64,000 bases of DNA from Acanthornis magna (taxonomy: Eukaryota > Chordata > Aves > Passeriformes > Acanthizidae): assembly GCA_036785705.1 (NCBI GenBank), contig JAWUZG010000015.1, forward strand, positions 5,037,001-5,101,000, in the 5' to 3' direction. The notes under the pieces were generated by a model. It had not been told where the DNA came from. It worked only from the letters and a program-made list of their open reading frames with translations, and did no database searches. The position numbers and the translations under genes are program-made. Below are positions 12,945 through 23,074 of this stretch, one piece after another (position 1 is the first letter of the stretch; every line of letters starts with the position of its first letter).

Positions 12945-13385
12945 ATTCCCCATTTAAATTTTTTATTGCAATCTTTAAATGAAAATAAAGCAGTTGTCAG
13001 CACTTTTAGGTAACTTCTGTGCCTGGCAACCTGGAAGCAAATTTTGATTCACAGATGCCTCTTGCTCCTCCGATTAAATGTGCTGGCAGGACTGGTAGAC
13101 AGGAGCTGTCTTAACAGTTTTAATGCACCTAAATTTGTCCCTGTAGCTGCTGTTAATGCCTTGATTGGTGCTATTGAAATCTCTTCTTAAGCATATGGTA
13201 ATACATTCCTCACTGATTCCCCTGCCTTTCAAATCTCAGACCTGGAGATATCATTGTCTGTAATAAGTTCATTCTGTTCCTTCTGCTTTACTGCCTGCCT
13301 GGCCTAGCTTTGATGAAGTAATTCATATAACTCACTAACTCCAGAGCAAATTTTGATTAGTTTTTGAATTAAATAACATTTTTTC
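12945..13385. promoter_or_regulatory. Candidate conserved non-coding block upstream of RIMS4
   Basis: An AT-rich unique stretch without repeats contains several homeodomain and POU-type motifs, such as the run ending GAATTAAATAAC, and sits about 1.5 kb 5' of the CpG island. It has the texture of a developmental enhancer. Only a cross-species alignment can show conservation, and I could not do one. Confidence 0.25.
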
Positions 13386-14995
13386 TATTGGGAAGTCCTG
13401 CAAACTCAGCTTGGCATCTGATATTCATATGACCTCTGCCATTCTGGATGCATCACCAGTAATGAAGACTCGATGTTAGGGCTGAGAGTGCACTAGTTGG
13501 CCTTAATTGCCCCAAAAAGCTTCATTTGGGCCTCACATTTACCCTCTCTGTCACGAGCTCTATTTAACCTCCCATGGTATGGGACTGTACCTGGTCATGG
13601 GGCTGTTTCTGCCATGTGCAGAGGCTGCTCCTGGCACCCCTTCCCTGGGAGCAGCCCTGCTCTTGCTGATTCTTAGCACTGGCAGCTACAGATACAGATA
13701 CAATACAACTCAGATTTTCAGTAGATAGAAGATTTTTAGTGGATTGATTTATTAACTGTTTGAGAGAAGAGTACAGGCTGTTGTTCTGTAGCAATCAACA
13801 TGTAATAGTTTTAGCCACACTTTTCCTAAGGGAGATGTTGGACTCCTAATATGCATTTTTGGAATAGCACAAGCGGGCCTGTCATTTCGGTGGGATGACA
13901 TTTAGTTATCAGGATGGGGGGACAGACCAAGCACGAGAAACATTTTCCTTTGTTCCCTGAGGGAAGAGCAATCTTTCTGTGCAGACCATGTCACTAGCAG
14001 AAAACACTGTCTAATACCATCAGGGTTTTTTTGCACTGAATAAATGAGCCTATACTGGGTTTCTTTTCCCCAAGCAGGAATGGGTGATGCTGTGATGTCT
14101 CTGCCATAGGCAGCACCTGTGGACAAGAGCTGCCACTCTTGAGGTACTATTTCTCCATAGAGCTTGTCAGAAAAGAAATCAGACTTGGGGAAGGATCTAA
14201 AATTCGCTCATTTCACGGAGCACAGAAGCTTCCCACCAGCTCCTACCCCACGGTGTGCTGAGAATGGGCTCAACGCTAAGCCACAACAGGCAGCAGCCTT
14301 CCCATTTAATGTAACACACAAACCAAAACCTCTTGGCTCATGTGCTTTCTGCCTGGGAGCTTGTGTACATCCAAACAGTGGCTTTTATATTTTGGGGAGG
14401 GTTTTTTTGTGTGTCTGACGAGAGGTACACGGGAGAAGGCTGGGAGCCGGGCTGCTCCGTCATTCCCATCGGTATCACTTATCTCCCCTCTTTTTTTCGG
14501 AAGAAAGCCTCAAGGTTCTACTCCTGAAAGCTTCAAGACTGTTTTCCACTGTTTCACTCAGTGAGATCAAAGCCAGGACCACGCTCTCCCTCCTGCATCT
14601 CCTCCTCTGCCTTGTCTATTTCACTTCCCACATCAATTCACGAGCAAACCTACACCTGCCTTATCTCCGTGCCCGGGATGCCAAGGCTCTTTCGCGGCCC
14701 GGGGCAGCGCAGAGCACAGCCGCGGCTGAGGCAGGGGCTCGGGGCAGGGCGGGGAAGGCTCGGCGGGGCCCGGGCCGCCCCTCAGGGCCGTCCCGCCCCC
14801 GGGCCGCGATTGGCGGCGGCGCGGCGCCGGGCGGGGGCGGGCGGCGCGCAGGGCCGGGCGGCAGCAGGTGGCTGCGCTCCGCTCCGCGCCGCTCCGCGCT
14901 CCCGCCTGCCTCGCCCGCCTCGCCTCTCCTCTCCCCGCCGCCTCAGCGCGGCCCCGCCGCCGCCAAGACGCCGCGGGCCGTGCTCCGAGTGAAGA

Positions 14996-15145
14996 ATGGG
15001 GCGGCCAAGCTCGCCAAGCCGCCCGCGGCCGCGGGCGAGACCCCCGGCGGCGCCCCCGGAACCGGGCTCTTCATGGAGCGGTCGCAGAGCCGCCTCAGCC
15101 TGTCCGCCTCCTTCGAGGCCCTGGCCATCTACTTCCCCTGCATGA
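14996..15145 (+). other. Upstream ORF overlapping the RIMS4 start codon (49 codons plus stop)
   Basis: An ATG at 14996 has A at -3 and G at +4, a strong Kozak context. Its frame is open for 49 codons, rich in Pro, Arg and Ser, and stops at TGA 15143-15145, inside RIMS4 exon 1 and in a different frame from RIMS4. The RIMS4 ATG at 15073 has T at -3. If mRNAs include 14996, scanning ribosomes would often start here and pass the main start. I infer a translational brake, not a functional peptide. It depends on the unmapped transcription start. Confidence 0.6.
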
Positions 15146-15169
15146 ACAGCTTCGACGAGGAGGACGCGG
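15073..15169 (+). CDS. RIMS4: RIMS4 coding exon 1 (residues 1-32 and first base of codon 33)
   Basis: The ATG at 15073 opens the RIMS4-specific N-terminus, which runs to CMNSFDEEDA. The exon ends in phase 1 at the donor G|GTACGG. The start is chosen by family homology, since human RIMS4 also starts MERSQSR. Its Kozak context is weak: T at -3 and G at +4. The frame stays open 5' of the ATG with no ATG that I found, and an out-of-frame ATG in a strong context lies 77 nt upstream. The exon sits inside the CpG island and is GC-rich. Confidence 0.95.
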
Positions 15170-18100
15170 GTACGGGGGGTCGGGGCGGGGAGGGCGCCCG
15201 GAGCAGGGGGCACTCGGGGGGCGGTGGTTCCCGGAGCTGTGTGTCCGTCCATCGTGGGCGATGCGGGCAGGGCAGGGTGGGTGTGCGGCGTGTCAGCTCC
15301 GTCCCCGATCCCGCCGTGGCTTTGGGGGCTCGGGGCTTCCTCCTGGGGCTGTGCGCGGCGTGCCGGGGACTGCGGGGCTGTGGAGGGACGCGTGTGTCTG
15401 TGGAGGTTAAAGCCGGGGATGTGTTCCAGCGGTGAAACACGGTGCGGCTGCTAATCGATAGCAAACACGGGCTATTTGCAAATGGAACGGCTCACGCTCC
15501 ATCCTCCTCTGTGTGAATGAAGGGCAGCGCTCAGGGAGACGGCGTCCATTCTGCCCGATGGTGTGTCCGCTCTGATTTATACACCATGAACTCTGGGGCT
15601 AATTGTTCCCAGGGGTTGTTAGCAGCGTACACTATGCTGCTTTTGGAGAGAGGAATAAAGGGATTCAGTTCAAATGACGGCAAAGTAAATCCCAAAACAA
15701 AAGCCTTTCAGAATGGATGCGGTGGTTTTTTGCCCGCATCAGAAAGACCTTTCTGGCCTCAAAGAGTTGGCGGTAGTCATAAAATGAGACCAGGCTTAAA
15801 AAAAGAGGGGCACTGGTAGGGAAAAGTAGGAAAGGCGTTGGGTTGAACGGGAGAGGAAGGGCGGTGGGTGCCGGAGAAGGTGCTGGGAGTAGAGGGCAGC
15901 ACAGCCGATGCGTGGGTAGGGAGGGCGTGCGCGGGAGTGGATGGAGAGCGGTCGGTGGGCACTTTGTCCATTCCTGGTGGCTCTCTGGAAATTGAGGGGT
16001 GTTTTTCCCAGTGCACAGTGTACCAGAGACTGAACCTGTAAGTGAATCCCGTGAGTGGCAAATAACGAAAGTTGGTAACTAAGCTGTATTTTAACACTGA
16101 CTGTCATGGTCGCATCCCTCAAAATGCCGGCATGCTCCTTTGTCTAGTGGCTCATCCCAAGATGTGCAGATGCCAGCAGGAATACATCAGTCCGCCAGCT
16201 GCTACACCTGTAACGATGTTGTTTTTAAAGGAGTTGATGTAAGAATCAGTTCATCATCTGTGTGATTAACCTAGACTTGTCATCAGCATCGTGCAGGGGT
16301 GGCAGGCAGAAGATTGTCTCCTCCAACAGACGTAGTTTTTAAAATCTTTGTCTAAAAATTTTGCTGATGATTTATTTGCACTTCAGATTTGGCTGAAATG
16401 CTGAGGAGTGTACAAGACAATAACGGGAGCTTTGGGAAGTCTCGGCGCTGTTGCTTCAGGAATGATTGATAGTGAGACATGCTCAAGTATGAGAACCCGA
16501 CACAATGCCTGGGACAGCGTTTCGTTCCCTGGTGTCCGACTCCTCCTGCACTGAGGAGGGTGATGGGTTAGGTGAATGTTTCCTCTTCCAGCGCTTAAAA
16601 AAGCGCTTTTGCGCTGGATTGTATTTATTCACACTTAGTGAATGTTCATGCGTGAATGTTAATAAGCTGCTCTTAATACAACACAAGTGCTCGTCTCTGA
16701 ATTAAATAAATCTACAATTAAGACCTCATTCTCCAGCAGCTTATTAGCAGATCTTGCCTGTGTGAGTTGTCTCATTAGAGAAGCTGCTTGGGGTGTATTC
16801 AGTGCAATGGGGATGTTGCAGTGTTTCTCCTGTATTTTGTGCCTGTGAGTGTGTGTTCAGACACGTATGAGCAACCAGCCAGGAAGAACGTGTGCCGCTT
16901 TCTATTTTTGGTGTTAAAACTACAAGTGCATAATTTTCTCGAGCAAATCGATGTCATGAAAGAGAAATTATAAGAGAAATGCTGAAATTGTGCCAAATAA
17001 GATTCTATATTATTCATACCCATGCGCGCTTCTGAAATTGTGAGAGATTCTGACCAGTTTGGGTTGCAGCATGATTTCTGTCAAAAAAATAGATCTCGAT
17101 AGCTCATTCAGGGAGATGAATACTGCACTTGGCAAGATGTTCTCCGTAGGAGATGGCAGAAAAAAAATGAAATTGATCCCAGGGGCATTGACAAAGTAAA
17201 CAATCCTATTTCAAACAGACACATCATCCATTTTGTCTGAAGCTGAGAACCACATCTTTAAGAGAATAGTCATCCTACGGAAAAAGGAGAGGAGCTGATA
17301 AATGGCCAAGCTTAGACAAAACTTGACGTTTTCCTCTGAAAGAGGAAAACAGGCTAATGATTGCTTAAATCTACAAACAAGGAAAATTCTTGAGGTGTTT
17401 CATTTAAGTTACTATGGGTGGGTCATATCAAAGGAGTGTAAAAGAAAATTTACAGGTGTGCTGAGAGCAGTGGCAATGTCTAAACATGTCCGGCCACATC
17501 TGGGCAGTGGTAACAATACCTCTGGGTTCCAGTATTTCATCCTTTTAGTCTGGAAAAAATGGCTCTGCTTTTGATAAATGCAGAATATATTTTTACTTAT
17601 ACAGTATTTCCCTTTCTGCCATGGCCCTTTTGTTGTTCTTTGCTGTCTACCTTCTGGACATAAGGTGAGAAGACTCTTCTCATCTTCCACAATTCCTTTG
17701 CCTGCTGCACCTGCAGTATGTCTGGACTGAGTTCTGGGCAGTGAATTGGGTGCAGATGATCTCTTACTGTGCAGAAGCAGGCAGCAGGGGAGGCAGGAAA
17801 GCAACAGGGCTTGGAGCAAGAGACAAGATCACATTTGAGTGCTTCCAGAGCATGACAGTGATGGAGTTTCAGATGTGTTCTGTCCATGTGCTTGTCTCTC
17901 CAAAGATGTAGATGTGAACTTCAGTGTTCTAATACCCTTTTCATTCCTCAGCTGCGTCTACAAAGAGGATGCTCTGAGCAAACGCGGAGCTTTGTTCGCC
18001 AGGAAGTTGCAGTGGGGCTTTGAAATAGCCAGAATGACTGTCTACACTCAGCAGTTCAAGGACTCAGGGTTAATAACTCCTTTGATCTCAGCATGGTAAT

Positions 18101-21100
18101 GTTGCTGGCCTTCCTGCTGGCTGAATGCCACTGTCTTTGCTCCACTGAGGTCCCCAGCAATGTCAGTGAAGTCTAAGGATTTTTAAACTGCAGTTATTAT
18201 CAGAATAATTGTTGGTTTAACTTATGCAAATGTGTATCCCACATTTCAGTAACGGAGTAGTAGATTAAGAAGAGGTAAAAGTCAGTCATGCACTCTTTGT
18301 GGGCACATTTCTAGAATACCTGTTTCTAACACAAATCTTGTGAACATAAATTTTAGCTGTTCTGAGGATCTGCCATACGCTTGGTCTTGGCTGGAATCAG
18401 CCGTTTGGAATGCTGATGTTCCTGTGGGAACATGTCAGAAGGAACCAAACTGCCTAGGACTGAACTGCCAAGTGGCAAGTGCATGTGGGTTAATAACAGG
18501 ATCCATGATGACTGTGGGCACCTGCCTTGTAGGCAGCTTCTGGTACACCTGGGTGCAGCTCATGATTAAAACTGAGGGAACGGGGTGTATGAAATCCCCC
18601 TTGGACTGACAGCGGCCTTAGCACAGCCCTCCCCAGTCCAGGATGAAAGTCATGCTTAAGGGTAATGGGGCTGTGTTTGCTGGTGTGGGGGAGAATCACC
18701 TTGCTCCTTGTGCAGAGCGCAAGTTTGGAAACGTGGCTGAAGCAGAACAAAAAGTGAGGATTCTGTAGAGAGTAACAGCAAGTGATGGGAGCTGCACATG
18801 CAGAGCTAGCAAGCTTTGGGCAGGAGAGGGGAGGTGGTTTGAGTAGCAGGTTTGAGTAGTGGTGAGCCTGCTGGGAGTTGGGAAGGCAGAAGCAGTGCTC
18901 AGCTCTGGAGTGGTGAGAGCTTCCGCACGAGGATCTTATGTGCTACAGAGGACAAGGATTACACCTAAAGAGACACAGGTAAGGAAACGTGAAAAATCAC
19001 TGAAAGGGATGGGGTTTCCTTTCCTGTGCCTAAACTGCAGGACCCAGCAGCACTTCTCAGACCTGGATGTGTACTCCAGCTGTGCTGTGGCTCAGGTGGG
19101 TGAGACACTGTAATGCACCAGCTCCATTTCATCCTGCATCCTGGTTTTCTTGGGAAGGGCACCCGGTTGCACTGATGGAAGGCATCTGAAGCGTGCCCTG
19201 ACAGGGATGCAGATTTGAATGTTTGGAACTGTAGCCATGGGTCACATTGCAAATGCAGCTACCCTGGAATCCAGATCCATCTTGAGCATCCACACGAGAG
19301 GAAACTCCAGTTCCTTACACATGCAAGTGTGAAGAGCAGGGCTCTTCTGCTCAGGAAGCAGGGGAAGGTACAGAACAGCTGTGAGGGACTTGTAAGGGTC
19401 CCCTCCCTGGTCAGGACCTCAGCACAGGGACTGTCCAGCTTGGCAGACCCCTGCCCTGGCTGCAAGACAGCAGAATCAAATCATGTCTCAGCCAGCTGGA
19501 ACCAAGTGTCTGGCAGAGAGAAAATGGTTTCCAAAGTCAAAATGTCTCCTAGATACTGACAGTAAGCCTTCCTCGTGTCAGCTGCTCATTCAGAAAAGAG
19601 TTGAATTAGAGATAAAATTCAGCCCAGGCTGCTGCTTTCACACACTATAAAGTACTGGCAGACGCACTGTGTTACGATCAATTGCTTTGAAGGGAAAGTA
19701 TGTGAAATAATAATTTGATGGATTGCTAGAAACATTTAGACTATTGGGGTGTAAGAATGTGCTGTGGATATTTAGGTTAGTTTAGAATATTCTTTTGTTT
19801 GGGTTTTATCTATTGAACTTCCTTATAATTTTAAACATTGACCTTCTCTACAATTTCAAACATTAAAGCGTTACAAAGCTATTAAATAGAGAGAGCCCCT
19901 ATGTGTGTTTTCATGTTGCCATGGATATTTCTCAGTTGCAGCACTGTATTGGGGTACATATGGTTTTAAAAGAAAATTATGATTCAAGACTTAACTAGTC
20001 CATTTTTACATTTTTTAAAAAATATAGACCAAGCGTGTTAATTCCTTTTTGTGCTTAGTTTGGTTTTGCTTCATCCAAAGTTACCTTTGGAGCTCTGTAA
20101 GCCTCTAACCAGTTTTGTTAGTTGTTTGTAAGGTAACCATGCTCATGTGGCAAACATACAGGGAAATTATTTGTCCATCTGGAATGTTAGCTTTTTTTTT
20201 TATCAATCTTTTATAAATGAAAGGATAGTTTAACGCTGTAATCCTGCAAAGACATAGCCTATAGAGCTCACCTGGCCGTGCATTACCCCAGCCTGGGGTG
20301 CCAGCTCTCTTAGCTGGTGCAGGAAGCAGCAAAATCCAGGGCTTTTCCCTCTTCTTGCACAGTAAGGAGTGCATCCTTGGCTGTAGGTTATTCTAGCAAT
20401 TGTAAAAAATGTCTCTCTCCCTGCTGGGCACATTCTAGCTCCAGGTAAATATGTTTGTTTCATAAATTAAGTTGAAATAAAAAATGAGAACAATTCTTGA
20501 AGAGCTGCCGTCAAATCAATCTTTAATCATAGGAAAGTGTATGAAAGGGACCAGTGGCCTGGAAGAAGACGCTGTGGATAATACCTGCAGAGGCTGGTGA
20601 TCCCAGACCTGGTTATGAGTTAATTCAGATCCTAAATACAGTGACTGACTCCTACACCGTGGATGCACCTGGCCAGGGTAGAGCTGAACAATCCATGCTG
20701 CCCCTTACCTGCCCTGTGCTCTGGAGGCAGCTTTCTGCTCTCAGGCCCTGCTGCTGCTGCATGTGTGATGAGAGGACCGCAATTACAGACAACAGGTTCT
20801 GTCTTCTGTGGCCATGTGAGACCAGAGCGGAGCAGGAGCCCTGTGAATGAGTCAGCACTAGAAACAAGGGATTCGAAACCTTGTCCTTGTTTGTGTCGCT
20901 CTTGGTGTTGTGGCTGCACGTGAGAGCCGTGGTCCTGGGCCAGATTCATGCTGTGCCTGTAGAAATGCAAAACAAAATGTCAGCGTCAGTCGCAGGGCGC
21001 TCGTGGTCCGTGGCAGAACCCAACAGATGGGGACGGTGGGACAGATGGGCGAGCGCGGGGAAGGGTGACGTGGCATCGGTCAGCGCTCAGCGTGGCAGAC

Positions 21101-23033
21101 TGCCTTCCTGGGCCACCAGCTGCTTCCCACTCCTGTCTCCCGTGGGGTGTCCTGCTGAGTCCTCCAGCACGCCCCAACCTGGAGCATCACCTGTGCCACG
21201 TTCGGAATTGTTTTCAGCACTGATGTACGGTGGGGGGAAGAGCGGTAGCTGCTAGCCCAGGGATGTCAAGTGCTGTGCCACAAAATGCCACGTAGAGGTT
21301 TCCTTGGTAGTCGTGTGGGTGTGGATTTGCAGGGGAGACGGGATGTGGATGAGGTCATGGGCCATGGTGGTGGCTCTGTGCTGTTCCCTCAGCTTTTGCA
21401 GCACACACTTGCATCCATGGAGATCAGAGTGGTGTCTCCTTCCCTCAAAGGTGGCCTGATGTTACAGAGGATAATGCTGAGTTCAAGCCATGTGTGCAGG
21501 AGTTGTTGAGGATGGATTATATGTGACCCCTGCCAGTCACAGGAAAAGGCTATCTCTTTCTCTTACTCTGCTGTCAGCTGGTTTCCAAGTAGAAGAATCT
21601 GTCCCTGGAAAGCTTTCTATCTATGAGACACTGTTTCCTTACTGCTTCTATTTCATGTGCAGTTAATTCTAATGCAACATTTATTAATTCAAAAGCACTC
21701 TGTTCTCCGGGCAAAAAAAAAAATTATCTTTACTCTGTCAGATTCTTGCATTAGGACAAGTTGTGAAACGCTGTAACTACTTTGCTTCAACATTTCTGTT
21801 TGACAGAATGTGTGGATCTGCTTTGTGTAGGGAAGAATTAAGTTTGATTGGAGTAGTTGTTTTGAGGAATAATTTATCTGTGCAATTGTTTTCTGAAGCA
21901 GTATTTGCTTATATTTGAGTGCCTTCAGTTAGATTAGAAATGTGAACAATTTAATTTAGGAAATGGTCTGCAAGTCATTGATGGTTTTAGTGGGGCAGTG
22001 AGACCTGACTCACCCAAGGCTCTCAGCCCTGCCGTCTCCTCCTCTCTCCCACAGACATCTGCTGAGAAGCACCATTAGCATATTTGAATAAGGATTTCTG
22101 CTCCTCTGCGGAAGCGTTCAACACATTTTGAATATCCCATCCATCCAAATGATGTTCCCTTGAGGTTTGGTTTTATTTTCTAGGAGAATGCTATACTGTA
22201 CGGCAACATGTGTCATGATAGGGGTTCTGCAACACAATGATCCATCAGTCGTGCCATTGCCTAAGTCATTTGCTGGTGACACACAAATTAGGCACTCTCT
22301 GCTTTCTGTCAAACCATGGTTGCCTTGAAATCTGCATTTCAGTTGTATCTTTGGCTTTGCTTTTGCAAAACAGCACGCTTGTAAAGGCTGGGAAGCCCTG
22401 GTACAGCCTCACCACACAGAGGTACCGCAAGCTCTGTAGCCTTACCTTTTAATAAAATCCAGCCACAGTTAAATCACTGGGATGGGTAATGTTCCACATT
22501 CATGCCATCAGGGTGTTATGTCAGCTTTGTCCAAAACACAAAGCACTCATACAGCCTTGCAGAAGCCAGTCTAAAATGTTTGAGTGCTCAGCAATTTGGA
22601 GAGTACACCGTGTGCAGAGGTAAATGTCACATTTTTCTCAAAACTGTTTTATGACTAAGAGGAACTTATGCTATTGTCTGTGTCTTTATTCTTGCAAATG
22701 ATGTAGAGGTAGAGGGGTCACTTGTACCTGTTCCCCAGCAAACTAATCTATTCCTAATCAGAAGGATCATTTACCCTAAAATTTGGCTTAAATCCAAATG
22801 AAAATAGTGGATTGCTATTGCATTGCTCCCAGCAACGTGGGAAGCAATTGATCACTGTTCTCTTCAGAGCAACTCTTTACATCAGAAAACTGTTCCTCCT
22901 TCTGCTGATAATTCCAAGCCAGGAAATGACCGTAATGACAGTCATTGCTGCCTGGCATTCCTCTTCCTCCTTTTGCTTTTTGGACCAAAGAAACCTGATG
23001 GATGGTTTTGTTTTTGTTGGGTGGCTTTTTTTG

Positions 23034-23074
<41 letters not shown>

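Larger units (their letters stand above)
1..14689. other. Intergenic region 5' of RIMS4
   Basis: I find no exon of a known protein. The stretch holds a promoter-like CpG cluster (1150-1430), two CR1 fragments (3600-3740 and 8129-8649), a diverged tandem duplication (4507-4656), a CTCTG microsatellite (8069-8128) and an AT-rich candidate conserved block (12945-13385). Short open frames throughout are scattered on both strands, overlap each other and match nothing I recognise. In human the neighbour on this side is YWHAB, transcribed away from RIMS4, but no 14-3-3 coding sequence is present here. Confidence 0.7.
14690..15970. promoter_or_regulatory. RIMS4: CpG-island promoter of RIMS4 with GC boxes and an inverted CCAAT box
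   Basis: CpG density rises sharply at about 14690, peaks across exon 1 and fades by about 15970, in contrast to CpG-poor flanks. I see Sp/KLF GC boxes at 14747-14754 and 14829-14842 and an inverted CCAAT box (ATTGG, 14809-14813) between them. I see no TATA box. By inference transcription starts at dispersed sites between about 14830 and 14960. The 5' UTR then runs to 15072 and holds an upstream ORF. This is a typical TATA-less neuronal-gene promoter. No clear RE1/NRSF silencer was seen inside the island. Confidence 0.85.

Noticed and set aside
14561..15410. Large GC-rich frames around exon 1 on both strands
   Set aside because: They reflect the lack of A/T-containing stop codons in the CpG island. 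Only the RIMS4 frame and the short uORF have initiation or homology support.
17839..18099. Exon-like open frame after a CTCAG acceptor (17951)
   Set aside because: It looks protein-like for about 40 residues but has no convincing donor, no recognised family and no RIMS similarity.
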